A DNA stretch of 64,000 nucleotides from Legionella cardiaca (GTDB taxonomy: Bacteria; Pseudomonadota; Gammaproteobacteria; Legionellales; Legionellaceae). This document shows positions 19,313 through 27,304 of this stretch, one piece after another. Below the pieces are notes generated by a model. The model was given only the letters and a program-made list of their open reading frames with translations, did no database searches and was not told where the DNA came from. The position numbers were made by a program, and so were the translations under genes. Location: contig NZ_CP119078.1 in assembly GCF_029026145.1 (NCBI RefSeq), forward strand, positions 1 to 64,000, in the 5' to 3' direction. Numbering within the stretch: position 1 is the stretch's first letter; each line of letters starts with the position of its first letter.

Positions 19313-20134
19313 TTAGGATTCCAGCGGTTGACAGTGAGGACAAAAAGCAGAATTTCGTCCGCCGATTGTTATGGCTTGAATTAGGTGACTACACTGAAAA
19401 CAAGGAAGTCCCTTTCGACCGTAAACTTGAAGACTATTAGCAAAATAGCCAGGTTTACCGTCAATTGTAAAAAAATCCCGTAATGTTGTGCCACCAGCCC
19501 TAATCGCTTGTTCGAGTACTTGTTTAATATAATTAATAAGTTCTATCAGCTGATTTTTTTGTAAATGACCTGTTGCTGTTTGCGGATGAATTCCTGCTAA
19601 AAACAAGCTTTCTGTGGCATAGATATTTCCAACGCCAACAACAATATCATTGCGCATAATGAACGATTTTATAGGTTGCTGTTTCTTATAGGCTCGCTGA
19701 GAAAGATACTCTATATTAAAAACATCAGAAAGAGGTTCTGGGCCTAAATGAGATAGAAGTGGATGGTCCTGGGGATTATCTGCCAAGTATAACCAAAGGC
19801 CGAAACGACGCGGATCATTGTAACGAAGTGTATATTCGTCGTGAAGTCGCATATCAATATGGTCGTGTTTGTCCGGGGGGTGGTTTGATTCTACCAGGCG
19901 TAAATGCCCTGACATGCCCAAATGGATAAGAAGATAGCCTTGAGTTAAATGTAAAAGCAAATACTTCGCCCGTCGCGTAATAGCTAATATCTGTTGTCCA
20001 GAGCAAATCTCATTTAACGGCGGGACTAACAAGCGCAATTTAGGCTGTCTAACATCAATAGCTTTTATAGTCTTATTAAGCAAGTAGGGGCTAATTCCTA
20101 ATCTTGTGGTTTCGACTTCGGGTAATTCTGGCAT
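19313..20134 (-). CDS. mutM: Formamidopyrimidine-DNA glycosylase
   Basis: 273 residues. Base-excision repair enzyme removing 8-oxoguanine and ring-opened purines, with AP-lyase activity. It starts PELPEVETT, giving the catalytic N-terminal Pro and Glu. KYLLLHL carries the conserved Lys near 57, VGVGNIYATESLF is the helix-two-turn-helix segment, and a CxxC...CxxC zinc finger ends the protein. The start overlaps the upstream stop as TGATG. Confidence 0.97.
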   Translation of the reverse strand: MPELPEVETTRLGISPYLLNKTIKAIDVRQPKLRLLVPPLNEICSGQQILAITRRAKYLLLHLTQGYLLIHLGMSGHLRLVESNHPPDKHDHIDMRLHDEYTLRYNDPRRFGLWLYLADNPQDHPLLSHLGPEPLSDVFNIEYLSQRAYKKQQPIKSFIMRNDIVVGVGNIYATESLFLAGIHPQTATGHLQKNQLIELINYIKQVLEQAIRAGGTTLRDFFTIDGKPGYFANSLQVYGRKGLPCFQCSHLIQAITIGGRNSAFCPHCQPLES

Positions 20135-20364
20135 CAGTCTTTATCATTATGTTCTATAATTCGCCCTTTAGCCGGTTCTTCTTTTTTTACTGGAAATAAC
20201 AAATTTTTCACAAAATAAATTAACCAAAGCACACCACCGATTACTAATCCCCAAATCAGCACATATGAAAACATTATAAATAAGCCGATTACTAGTGCAA
20301 TGGCAATGCCTGCAATTAGAAAAGGAATAAGTTGCTGTAAAAGACGGTCGAATTTCTCGTTCAT
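20134..20364 (-). CDS. Small membrane protein, unknown function
   Basis: 76 residues. Two close hydrophobic segments (about residues 13-34 and 36-53) followed by a charged cytoplasmic tail (KKEEPAKGRIIEHNDKD). Not recognised. It is coupled to mutM by a one-base overlap, so it is probably expressed with it. Confidence 0.7.
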   Translation of the reverse strand: MNEKFDRLLQQLIPFLIAGIAIALVIGLFIMFSYVLIWGLVIGGVLWLIYFVKNLLFPVKKEEPAKGRIIEHNDKD

Positions 20365-20540
20365 TTAGAGTCCCTATTAAAGAAAATTAGGCTATTTTGT
20401 CCTAGCCCTATTTTAAAATTATCGTCTACAAGTTCTTTTGATGCAATGCGAATTGTACAATTTGTGGTATTATATTGAGAATGCTGCTATGAGTTTATAA
20501 TAACTGATGCAGTAATTTTTATTTTTAGTGGAGTAGCCAT

Positions 20541-21725
20541 ATGATTTATGGGGTTCTGAATCTATCTTTTTGGGGATATGTGTTAGCTACAATTATTCTT
20601 ACACAAATTACCATCGCTGCTGTTACCATTTACTTGCATCGTCACCAAACACATCGTGCTCTAACATTACATCCGATTGTTAGTCATTTTTTTCGTTGCT
20701 GGCTCTGGCTAACAACGGGAATGGTCACCGCGCAATGGGTTGCTATTCACCGTAAACATCATGCTACTACTGATATTGAAGGTGATCCTCATAGTCCCAT
20801 CGTTTTAGGTATAAAAAAAGTCTTTTGGCAAGGTGCTGAGTTGTATAAGGAAGCGGCTAAAGACAAGGAAATGATTGACAAATACTCTCATGGCACACCT
20901 ACAGATTGGATAGAGCGAAATGTTTACTCCCGCTTTTCTTCCAAAGGGATTTTGTTGATGTTTTTGTTGGATCTCTTACTTTTTGGTTTACCCGGTATTA
21001 CTATCTGGGCGATCCAAATGATGTGGATTCCGCTGCACGCTGCCGGTGTGGTAAATGGAATCGGACATTATTGGGGATATCGAAATTTTGAATGCCATGA
21101 CGCGGCCACGAATATTTTTCCCTGGGGATTTTGGATAGGTGGTGAAGAATTGCATAATAATCACCACACTTTTGCTTCTTCGGCAAAATTCTCCATCAAA
21201 TGGTGGGAGTTTGATATTGGTTGGTTATATATTCGTTGCCTGTGTTTTTTAAAACTTGCTAAAGTTAAAAAATTGCCTCCAAAACTGGCAAGGGAAGAAG
21301 GGAAACTTCATGTCGATTTAGAAACAGTTAAAGCGGTAGTTAGTAACCGTTTCCAAGTAATGTCGCAGTATTATAAACGTGTTGTTCGTCCAATCCTTAA
21401 AGATGAAAAACGCAGTTCAACATCGTCAGCTGAAAAGCATCTTTTTCAGCGTGCAGGTCGATTATTACGATTACAAGACAGTTTATTATCCCCTCGCTCC
21501 AGGACTCGCTTACAGGCTTTGCTAGCAAGTCGCGAGCAACTGCGAATGGTTTATACCTTCCGGCAATCTCTGCAGAATATTTGGCTAAAAACAGCCAGTT
21601 CGCAGAAAGAGCTAGTTGAGGCTTTACAACAATGGTGTAAGCAAGCTGAAGAGTCTGGCTTAGAGGTATTGCACCAGTTCGCTCAACAAATCAAAGGTTA
21701 TGTTCCTCGGACAGTAAAAGTTTAA
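20541..21725 (+). CDS. Membrane fatty-acid (acyl-CoA delta-9 type) desaturase
   Basis: 394 residues. Non-heme di-iron desaturase of the inner membrane, introducing a double bond in acyl chains. The three histidine boxes are HRHQTH at 33-38, HRKHH at 70-74 and HNNHH at 205-209, with hydrophobic pairs between. After about residue 250 there is a soluble helical tail of some 140 residues rich in Gln, Leu and Arg, as in related Pseudomonas desaturases. A strong terminator follows. Confidence 0.9.
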   Translation: MIYGVLNLSFWGYVLATIILTQITIAAVTIYLHRHQTHRALTLHPIVSHFFRCWLWLTTGMVTAQWVAIHRKHHATTDIEGDPHSPIVLGIKKVFWQGAELYKEAAKDKEMIDKYSHGTPTDWIERNVYSRFSSKGILLMFLLDLLLFGLPGITIWAIQMMWIPLHAAGVVNGIGHYWGYRNFECHDAATNIFPWGFWIGGEELHNNHHTFASSAKFSIKWWEFDIGWLYIRCLCFLKLAKVKKLPPKLAREEGKLHVDLETVKAVVSNRFQVMSQYYKRVVRPILKDEKRSSTSSAEKHLFQRAGRLLRLQDSLLSPRSRTRLQALLASREQLRMVYTFRQSLQNIWLKTASSQKELVEALQQWCKQAEESGLEVLHQFAQQIKGYVPRTVKV

Positions 21726-21752
21726 AAAAGCGGGTTGACCCCGCTTTTTTTT
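21725..21752 (+). terminator. Rho-independent terminator of desaturase
   Basis: AAAAAGCGGG pairs with CCCGCTTTTT with a 5-nt loop and continues in T residues, directly after the stop codon. Confidence 0.93.
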
Positions 21753-22061
21753 TCCCTCTTTTAAGTTCATGGCGCACGAATTACAATTTCTTTTTGTCTA
21801 CTTCATTAAAGCGAAAATATTTTACTGCTAGAATTAAAATAGACTACTTTCGAAATACCCAGTGATTGCTGTTAGCAAAAGGAAAAATGCGCTAAAGACT
21901 TAGTATGTCTTTTTCAAATTCAGATTTTTTTCTTTCAGCTTTATTGCTTCGTTGCTAATTTCAAAAAGAAGTCTAATAGTGACTGAAGCAGATTGTTGAC
22001 TTTCGTTCACTTTTGCTTTGAAGTAGAGAACCGACCACATTATTTTATGGAGATGTTGTTT
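21753..22061. other. Intergenic region before the PHB reductases
   Basis: About 310 bp without a convincing gene. An open frame enters from 21993 but the family sequence starts only at 22062. A small hairpin-like AAAGAC...GTCTTT lies near 21893-21915. No copy of the PhaR-type palindrome seen before the phasin gene was found here. A promoter for the downstream operon must lie in it but was not pinpointed. Confidence 0.5.
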
Positions 22062-22802
22062 ATGGAAAAAATGACAGCCGTTGTAACTGGGGGAACAGGT
22101 GGGATTGGTACAGCTATTAGCCAGCGCCTAGCTGCGGATTACCAAGTAGTCGCTTGCTATTTTAAAGATGGAAATCACGAAGAAGCCAAACGTTGGCAAG
22201 CAGAACAGCGAGCAGCTGGTTATGAAATTGATATTGTTTATGCCGATATCGCCCGTTTTGAAGATTGCGAAAAGTTAGCCGCCCTTGTTTTAGAAAAATA
22301 TGGCCATATTGATGTGCTGGTAAATAATGCTGGCATCACGGTTGACACAAGTTTTAAAAAAATGAGTGCTCAACAATGGCAACAGGTTATTGATGCAAAT
22401 TTAACGAGTGTTTTTAATATTACTCGTAATATCCTTCCTGCGATGCTTGAAAAAAATTATGGCCGTATTATTACGATTTCTTCAATTAATGGTCGAAAAG
22501 GGCAATTCGGTCAATGTAATTATGCAGCATCAAAAGCCGCACTTTTTGGATTTACCAAGAGTTTAGCACTGGAAGTGGCTTGTAAAGGTATTACCGTGAA
22601 TACTATTTCTCCTGGTTATATTGAAACACCGATGTTAGCAGCAATGCGTGAAGAGGTATTAAAAAGTATTATTGCTAATATTCCAGTCGGACGTTTGGGG
22701 ACACCACAGGAAATAGCTGACGCCGTTGCATTTTTGGCCGCAAAAAGCTCTGGATTTATTACAGGTGCAAATTTGGATATTAATGGCGGACAATACATGT
22801 AA
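22062..22802 (+). CDS. phaB: Acetoacetyl-CoA reductase, copy 1
   Basis: About 246 residues. Short-chain dehydrogenase reducing acetoacetyl-CoA to (R)-3-hydroxybutyryl-CoA for PHB. NADP-binding TGGTGGIG near residue 9, NNAG near 90, and the active-site S-Y-K set with YAASKAA. I chose the ATG at 22062 because GGAG lies 9 nt upstream and the extension to 21993 is unlike the family. A paralogue follows 20 bp later. Confidence 0.92.
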   Translation: MEKMTAVVTGGTGGIGTAISQRLAADYQVVACYFKDGNHEEAKRWQAEQRAAGYEIDIVYADIARFEDCEKLAALVLEKYGHIDVLVNNAGITVDTSFKKMSAQQWQQVIDANLTSVFNITRNILPAMLEKNYGRIITISSINGRKGQFGQCNYAASKAALFGFTKSLALEVACKGITVNTISPGYIETPMLAAMREEVLKSIIANIPVGRLGTPQEIADAVAFLAAKSSGFITGANLDINGGQYM

Positions 22803-22822
22803 TTTGATTTTTAGGGAAAAGA

Positions 22823-23569
22823 ATGCAAAAAGAAAAAGTAGTACTAATTACTGGTGGTACGGGTGATATTGGTACGGCCATTATAAAGCAACTGAGGCCC
22901 TTATATGGACATGTTGTTGCTTTGGATATTATTTCAAAAGAAGAAGCATCTGAATGGCAAGATGAATTAAAACATGAAAGTCATCGCAGTGTAATTTATC
23001 GACAAATGGATGTTTCTAACTTTGATCAATGCAAGTTGGTTATTGATGATCTTATTTATGAATTTGGCCGTGTTGATGTCTTAATAAACAATGCTGGTAT
23101 TACCCGGGATGCGGTGTTTACAAAGATGACAAAACAACAATGGGATGAGGTTTTAAGAGTAAATCTTGACAGTATGTTTAATGTGACTCGTCAGGTTGCC
23201 GAGCAAATGCGTAATCAGGAAAGCGGTCGTATTATTAATATTTCTTCAGTCAATGCCCAAAAAGGTCAGTTTTCGCAAACGAATTATGCGGCATCAAAGG
23301 CTGGAATTTATGGATTTACTAAAAGCTTGGCTCAAGAGCTTATGTCGAAGAATATTACAGTAAATAGTATTTCTCCTGGTTACGTGAATACCCGCTTAAT
23401 GAAGGGAATTCGTCCCGATATTTTGCAATCTATTATTGACTTGATCCCTGCGAAGAGATTGGCTGAGCCAGAGGAAATCGCTTGGGTAGTGGAGTTTTTA
23501 GTCAATGAGAAAAGTCGCTATATCACTGGGGCAAATTTAAGCGTTAATGGTGGTTTACATATGTATTAG
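22823..23569 (+). CDS. phaB: Acetoacetyl-CoA reductase, copy 2
   Basis: 248 residues. Second SDR with the same plan as its neighbour: TGGTGDIG, NNAGITRD, NYAASKAGIYGF and a C-terminal ITGANLSVNGGLHM. About half the residues appear shared with copy 1, so this is an old tandem duplication. AGGGAAAAG provides the ribosome binding site. Which copy serves PHB is not decidable here. Confidence 0.92.
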   Translation: MQKEKVVLITGGTGDIGTAIIKQLRPLYGHVVALDIISKEEASEWQDELKHESHRSVIYRQMDVSNFDQCKLVIDDLIYEFGRVDVLINNAGITRDAVFTKMTKQQWDEVLRVNLDSMFNVTRQVAEQMRNQESGRIINISSVNAQKGQFSQTNYAASKAGIYGFTKSLAQELMSKNITVNSISPGYVNTRLMKGIRPDILQSIIDLIPAKRLAEPEEIAWVVEFLVNEKSRYITGANLSVNGGLHMY

Positions 23570-23572
23570 TGT

Positions 23573-23605
23573 TTGTCGTGTCGAGAGGAATTTTCGACAC
23601 GACAA
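23573..23605 (+). promoter_or_regulatory. Perfect 12-bp hairpin before phaR
   Basis: TTGTCGTGTCGA (23573-23584) pairs with TCGACACGACAA (23594-23605) around a 9-nt loop. It starts right after the second reductase stop and ends 18 bp before the phaR ATG. No T-run follows, so attenuation, processing or an operator are all possible. Confidence 0.55.
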
Positions 23606-23623
23606 TGTGTTACTGAGAAAAAT

Positions 23624-24034
23624 ATGGCAAGACTAATTAAGAAATATAAAAATCGCAGACTATATGACACTGAAAAAAGTCAATATATTACTGTCGAAGA
23701 ATTACAAAGTTATGTTGTTGAAGGCTTGCCATTTAAAGTGGAAGATTCAACCACAGGAAAAGATATAACTAATGCAACTTTACTGCAGATATTTGTAGAA
23801 ATGGAAAGTGGCGCTACACAGTTTTTATCGCCGGAAATATTGCGCCAATTAATCACCTTTGCAAATCATCCCATGAGTCAATCCTTTAAGGCAGTATTGG
23901 AGCAGATGTTTTCTAATATGGAAAAATTGCTGCAAACGAATCCTTATGTTAATGACTACAAAAAAGCGAGTACCTTTTGGGACCAGCAAATGCAGCAGTT
24001 TTTTAAGCAGTGGCAAGGATTCTTTGACCGCTGA
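23624..24034 (+). CDS. phaR: Polyhydroxyalkanoate synthesis repressor
   Basis: About 136 residues. PhaR senses PHB and represses phasin and related genes. It begins MARLIKKYKNRRLYDTEKSQY, the hallmark of the PHB/PHA accumulation-regulator DNA-binding domain, and continues with a PHB_acc domain (TLLQIFVEMESG). The ATG at 23624 was chosen over an upstream frame opening at 23573 because family homology begins there. It follows the reductase pair and precedes the phasin. Confidence 0.93.
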   Translation: MARLIKKYKNRRLYDTEKSQYITVEELQSYVVEGLPFKVEDSTTGKDITNATLLQIFVEMESGATQFLSPEILRQLITFANHPMSQSFKAVLEQMFSNMEKLLQTNPYVNDYKKASTFWDQQMQQFFKQWQGFFDR

Positions 24035-24086
24035 TCTGCTTTAAAAAATAAGTTCTGTGCTTTGTCGTATATAAGGGAGAAGCATT

Positions 24087-24104
24087 TTGTTGCAGTGCAA
24101 AAAA
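24087..24104 (+). promoter_or_regulatory. Candidate PhaR operator, distal site
   Basis: Contains TTGCAGTGCAA (24090-24100), a perfect palindrome about G95. PhaR operators in other proteobacteria are TGC/GCA palindromes. It is one of two near-identical copies upstream of the phasin gene and lies 17 bp before a TTGACA. Confidence 0.55.
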
Positions 24105-24154
24105 AAAATTGAATAACTCCTTGACATCGCTATAGTATAAGTACTAATCTATAA

Positions 24155-24169
24155 TTGTGCAGTGCAACA
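24155..24169 (+). promoter_or_regulatory. Candidate PhaR operator, proximal site
   Basis: TTGTGCAGTGCAACA repeats the distal palindrome core TGCAGTGCA and overlaps TATAAT at 24150-24155. TTGACA lies at 24121 but with 23-bp spacing, so the exact promoter is unclear. Binding here would block initiation of the phasin gene. Confidence 0.55.
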
Positions 24170-24184
24170 TAAGGGGGAAGTATC

Positions 24185-24472
24185 ATGACACAGGCATATT
24201 TTGAAAAATGGAGTGAGATAACTAAAAAAATGCAAGAGCCACTTCAAGCTTTTGCTGAACTCAATGTAAAAACCATGCAAAGCTTAAATTATTTAAAACC
24301 AGACGAATTAGCGAATACTAAAAAGCCTGAGGAGCTATTAGAAAAGCAAATTCACCTGGCAATTGAAAATGGACATAAAGCTTTAGACTATCTGCAAAAA
24401 TCATTTCAGATTATGGAAAAAACAATGTTATCTCTTGTGCAGGAAGTCAAAAATAAAGCGGATATTAAGTAA
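24185..24472 (+). CDS. Phasin family protein
   Basis: 95 residues, amphipathic and helical: YFEKWSEITKKMQEPLQAFAELNVKTMQSL is the typical opening of small phasins. Phasins coat PHB granules. The gene sits next to phaR, has its own promoter region with two candidate PhaR sites, a GGGGGAAG ribosome binding site, and a strong terminator. Confidence 0.87.
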   Translation: MTQAYFEKWSEITKKMQEPLQAFAELNVKTMQSLNYLKPDELANTKKPEELLEKQIHLAIENGHKALDYLQKSFQIMEKTMLSLVQEVKNKADIK

Positions 24473-24488
24473 TATTGAAACGAGAATT

Positions 24489-24521
24489 AAAAAAGCTATT
24501 ACTTTTGTTAATAGCTTTTTT
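24489..24521 (+). terminator. Rho-independent terminator of phasin gene
   Basis: AAAAAAGCTATTA pairs with TAATAGCTTTTTT, a 13-bp stem with a 7-nt loop. The A-run and T-run make it usable on either strand, and the next gene is convergent. Confidence 0.9.
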
Positions 24522-24545
24522 AAGCTTAACTATCTCTCAAATTAT

Positions 24546-25091
24546 CTAGGGTTTGTAACTCATGATATCGATATCAAGAGGAGCCCCATGATCCCTAGTA
24601 GCTCTAACCATCGTATCGGTCACCACCGCTTCGATAATTTCGCTACAAGGTGTTCTTCGATATTTATGTAATGAGTCAATCGTTGCTACCAATCTGTCAT
24701 CTTGAGCCATGCCAAATAGGGTATTTCTATCAAGCTCTGCCCTTTGTCTTTGATAGAATTGCACCAGGCCATTGACTCTTGCCAAATTTAACTCATAAGC
24801 ACCATTCATGCTGTTTTCAATATTCTTAACTACAACACTTGCTCGTTGCCCATGATTATTGATTTGATTAGCACACTCCTGTGCTAAATTATATATTGCA
24901 GTAAGATAGGATTGTTCATCGCGTAGCATTAGAAAGCGCATTGCTTCTTCGGCGAGCTCTTGAACTTGTCCGAAATTTGGGGCAGCAGCGCCTCCGCCTC
25001 CAGCTGCCGCTGCTGGAGCTCCATCAACCTCAATAGGTGTAACCTCGGCTTCTGCCTTTCTTTTTTCTTGTGCTTCATCCTTTCGTTTCAT
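24546..25091 (-). CDS. Hypothetical protein with Ala/Gly linker
   Basis: 181 residues, not recognised. A charged N-terminus (MKRKDEAQEKRKAEAE) is followed by an Ala/Gly-rich stretch at about residues 24-38, then a helical domain (about 40-181). AAGGGA lies 8 nt before the ATG, so translation is plausible. It sits between the phasin gene and phaC, but no sequence feature ties it to PHB. A secreted or effector role cannot be excluded. Confidence 0.65.
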   Translation of the reverse strand: MKRKDEAQEKRKAEAEVTPIEVDGAPAAAAGGGGAAAPNFGQVQELAEEAMRFLMLRDEQSYLTAIYNLAQECANQINNHGQRASVVVKNIENSMNGAYELNLARVNGLVQFYQRQRAELDRNTLFGMAQDDRLVATIDSLHKYRRTPCSEIIEAVVTDTMVRATRDHGAPLDIDIMSYKP

Positions 25092-25201
25092 AATTGCAGT
25101 CCCTTGATCATTTTGCTTTATTATAGCACCAGCTTGTATTTATTTTGATCAATGGTGGCGAGAACGTAAGTCAATAATTTTGAAAATCAATTAGGTGTAG
25201 G

Positions 25202-25230
25202 CAGTGCTTTCTGGTACCCAGGAAGCACTG
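25202..25230 (-). terminator. Stem-loop after phaC
   Basis: CAGTGCTT(T)CTGG pairs with CCAG(G)AAGCACTG around a short loop, 8 bases after the phaC stop on the minus strand. No clear T-run follows. Confidence 0.45.
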
Positions 25231-25238
25231 AATAAGCA

Positions 25239-27068
25239 TTATTTAAACGCTACGGCTGTTTGCTCTGTGGCGAACAAGGTTTCTTGTTCTTTACTGAGGT
25301 TGTTTTTTTTTACCTTTGCTGTTTTATGCGTTGTATGTACGTAGCTCCCCGGTGCATCAAGAAGTGGTTTAAAAGGCAGTGATTTGAAATTAGGCGCATT
25401 TATTAAGCGGCCAGATTCTTTTTTGAGCCAGTTTAACCACTCTGGCCACCAGGAACCTGGATGATGAACAGCATCAGCTAACCATTCTTCTGCCGTTTGG
25501 TTGGTGCTCGTATTATGATAATAGCCATATTTTTCGCTACTTGGTGGATTAACAATGCCTGCAATATGTCCGGAGCCTCCTAATAAAAAGCGTTTCTTTC
25601 CTTTCATTATTTGGAAGCCAAGATAAGTTGTTTGCCAAGGCGCAATATGGTCCTTTTGTGTCGAAACAAAAAAGGTGGGTACATCAATTTTAGTAACATC
25701 CAAAGGAACTTGGTTAAGATGAATTTTGCCAGGTTTAATCAAATTGTTGTGTAAATACATCCAACGTAGGTATTGCGAGTGCATTTTCGCAGGCATGTTC
25801 GTAGCATCGGCATTCCAATATAAAATATCAAAAGGAACGGGATCTTTACCTTGTAAATAGTTTTTAATGAAAAATGACCAAACCAGATCATTTGCTCTTA
25901 ATGAATTAAAAGTACTTGCCATGAAGCGGCCATCAAGAAATCCCTTGGCATGCATTTCTTCTTCTATGCGAAGAATTTGTTGTTCGTCAATGAATACAGC
26001 GATATCACCCGGCTCACTAAAATCGATCATTGATGCGAGAAAGGTGGCGCTACGAATGGGGTTTTCTTTAAGTGCCTTTAAATAAGCAAGCATGCAAGCA
26101 TTTAAGGTGCCGCCAATACAGAAACCAAGGATATTAACCTGTTCAACCTTAAGTTGTTTTTTAATGGTTTGTATTGCGGTTAACGGTCCTTCATTAAGAT
26201 AATCATACAACCCTTTTTCAGCATAACTGGCATCAGGGTTTACCCATGAAATAACAAAAACAGTGATTCCTTGTTGCACAAGCCAGCCGATGAGAGAGTT
26301 ATGAGGACTTAAATCAAGGATGTAGTATTTATTAATCCATGGCGGCACGATTAAAAGAGGAATTGTATTTACCTTGTCAGTTTGTGGTGTATATTGAATA
26401 AGCTCCATCATATCGTTGCGATAAATAACTTTCCCGGGAGTTGTTGCAATGTTTTCTCCTATTTTAAAGGCATCGGTATCAGTCATTTTAATAATTAAGC
26501 GTGATGAGCCTGTTTCTAAATCGGTTAGCAAATTCTGTAAGCCACGCAGCAAATTTTTACCATGACTTTGAATTGTTTCTGCCATTAATTGAGGGTTGGT
26601 ATGTAGGAAATTAGCAGGGGATAAAGCATCCAAATATTGTCTGGTGAAAAACTGGACTCTTTTAGCGAGTTGTTTATCACCGTAATCAAGATGTGCAAAT
26701 AAAGAATTTAAGTGTTCGCTGGCTAATAAATAGTGTTGACTTAATAAATTAAAAAAGGGATTGTTTACCCATTCGTCGCCGCTAAAGCGCCTATCATCAA
26801 TCGGCATGGCTTTTCCTTCAAGCCAATGGTTGAATTGATCTTGAACCAACCCCATCGCATCCTGCCAATAGGCAATTTGCATTTGCCAAACTTGTTCCGG
26901 ATTTTTCAAAATAATAGTTAATAAGGCCTGAAAATCAACGGTTAAATCCATGAATTGCTTGATAAGTGAAGGAAGTTGAGCAGGTTGATGCTTTATACCA
27001 TCTATTAGCTGGAGGCTTTTCATGGCAACGGAGTGCATGAGATCACTAAGTTCTGTATCGTGGGTCAT
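25239..27068 (-). CDS. phaC: Class I poly(3-hydroxybutyrate) synthase
   Basis: 609 residues. Polymerises 3-hydroxybutyryl-CoA into PHB on granules. The lipase-like box is GFCIGG with nucleophile Cys317; Asp473 in STQKDHIAPW and His501 in GGSGHIAG complete the triad. The N-terminal domain (about 1-200) with WQDAMGLVQDQ is typical of class I enzymes. It is opposite in strand to the reductases and phaR. A 5' region of 236 bp separates it from the kinase gene. Confidence 0.96.
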   Translation of the reverse strand: MTHDTELSDLMHSVAMKSLQLIDGIKHQPAQLPSLIKQFMDLTVDFQALLTIILKNPEQVWQMQIAYWQDAMGLVQDQFNHWLEGKAMPIDDRRFSGDEWVNNPFFNLLSQHYLLASEHLNSLFAHLDYGDKQLAKRVQFFTRQYLDALSPANFLHTNPQLMAETIQSHGKNLLRGLQNLLTDLETGSSRLIIKMTDTDAFKIGENIATTPGKVIYRNDMMELIQYTPQTDKVNTIPLLIVPPWINKYYILDLSPHNSLIGWLVQQGITVFVISWVNPDASYAEKGLYDYLNEGPLTAIQTIKKQLKVEQVNILGFCIGGTLNACMLAYLKALKENPIRSATFLASMIDFSEPGDIAVFIDEQQILRIEEEMHAKGFLDGRFMASTFNSLRANDLVWSFFIKNYLQGKDPVPFDILYWNADATNMPAKMHSQYLRWMYLHNNLIKPGKIHLNQVPLDVTKIDVPTFFVSTQKDHIAPWQTTYLGFQIMKGKKRFLLGGSGHIAGIVNPPSSEKYGYYHNTSTNQTAEEWLADAVHHPGSWWPEWLNWLKKESGRLINAPNFKSLPFKPLLDAPGSYVHTTHKTAKVKKNNLSKEQETLFATEQTAVAFK

Positions 27069-27216
27069 CCGAGCTCCTAAGTGATTAAACTTATCGATAA
27101 TTCTTACTAGCTTAGCAAAGGTTAATAATAGATAGCTATAAACTAAGAAAGATAATTAATATAAGAATTATAAGCAGGAAAAATAATTGGCTTTTGTTGC
27201 TTATTCTCAATAAACT

Positions 27217-27243
27217 GCCTATGAATTTAGAAAATTCATAGGC
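27217..27243. other. Strong 12-bp hairpin between kinase gene and phaC
   Basis: GCCTATGAATTT pairs perfectly with AAATTCATAGGC around a 3-nt loop. It lies 62 bases after the kinase gene's stop. There is no T-run on the minus strand, so it may be a factor-dependent terminator or a processing site. Confidence 0.45.
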
Positions 27244-27304
27244 ATTGATAATAACTAAAGCCAAAGCAGTTTTTGCTAGCATCGGATCCAGGAACAATTA
27301 AAGT

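Noticed and set aside
21300-21725. C-terminal tail of the desaturase looking vaguely like a transposase segment
   Set aside because: The tail is in one uninterrupted frame with intact histidine boxes, and related desaturases have a similar helical extension, so no insertion is needed to explain it.
24121-24155. TTGACA and TATAAT before the phasin gene as a promoter
   Set aside because: The spacing is 23 bp, too long for a standard sigma-70 promoter, so neither hexamer was called with confidence.
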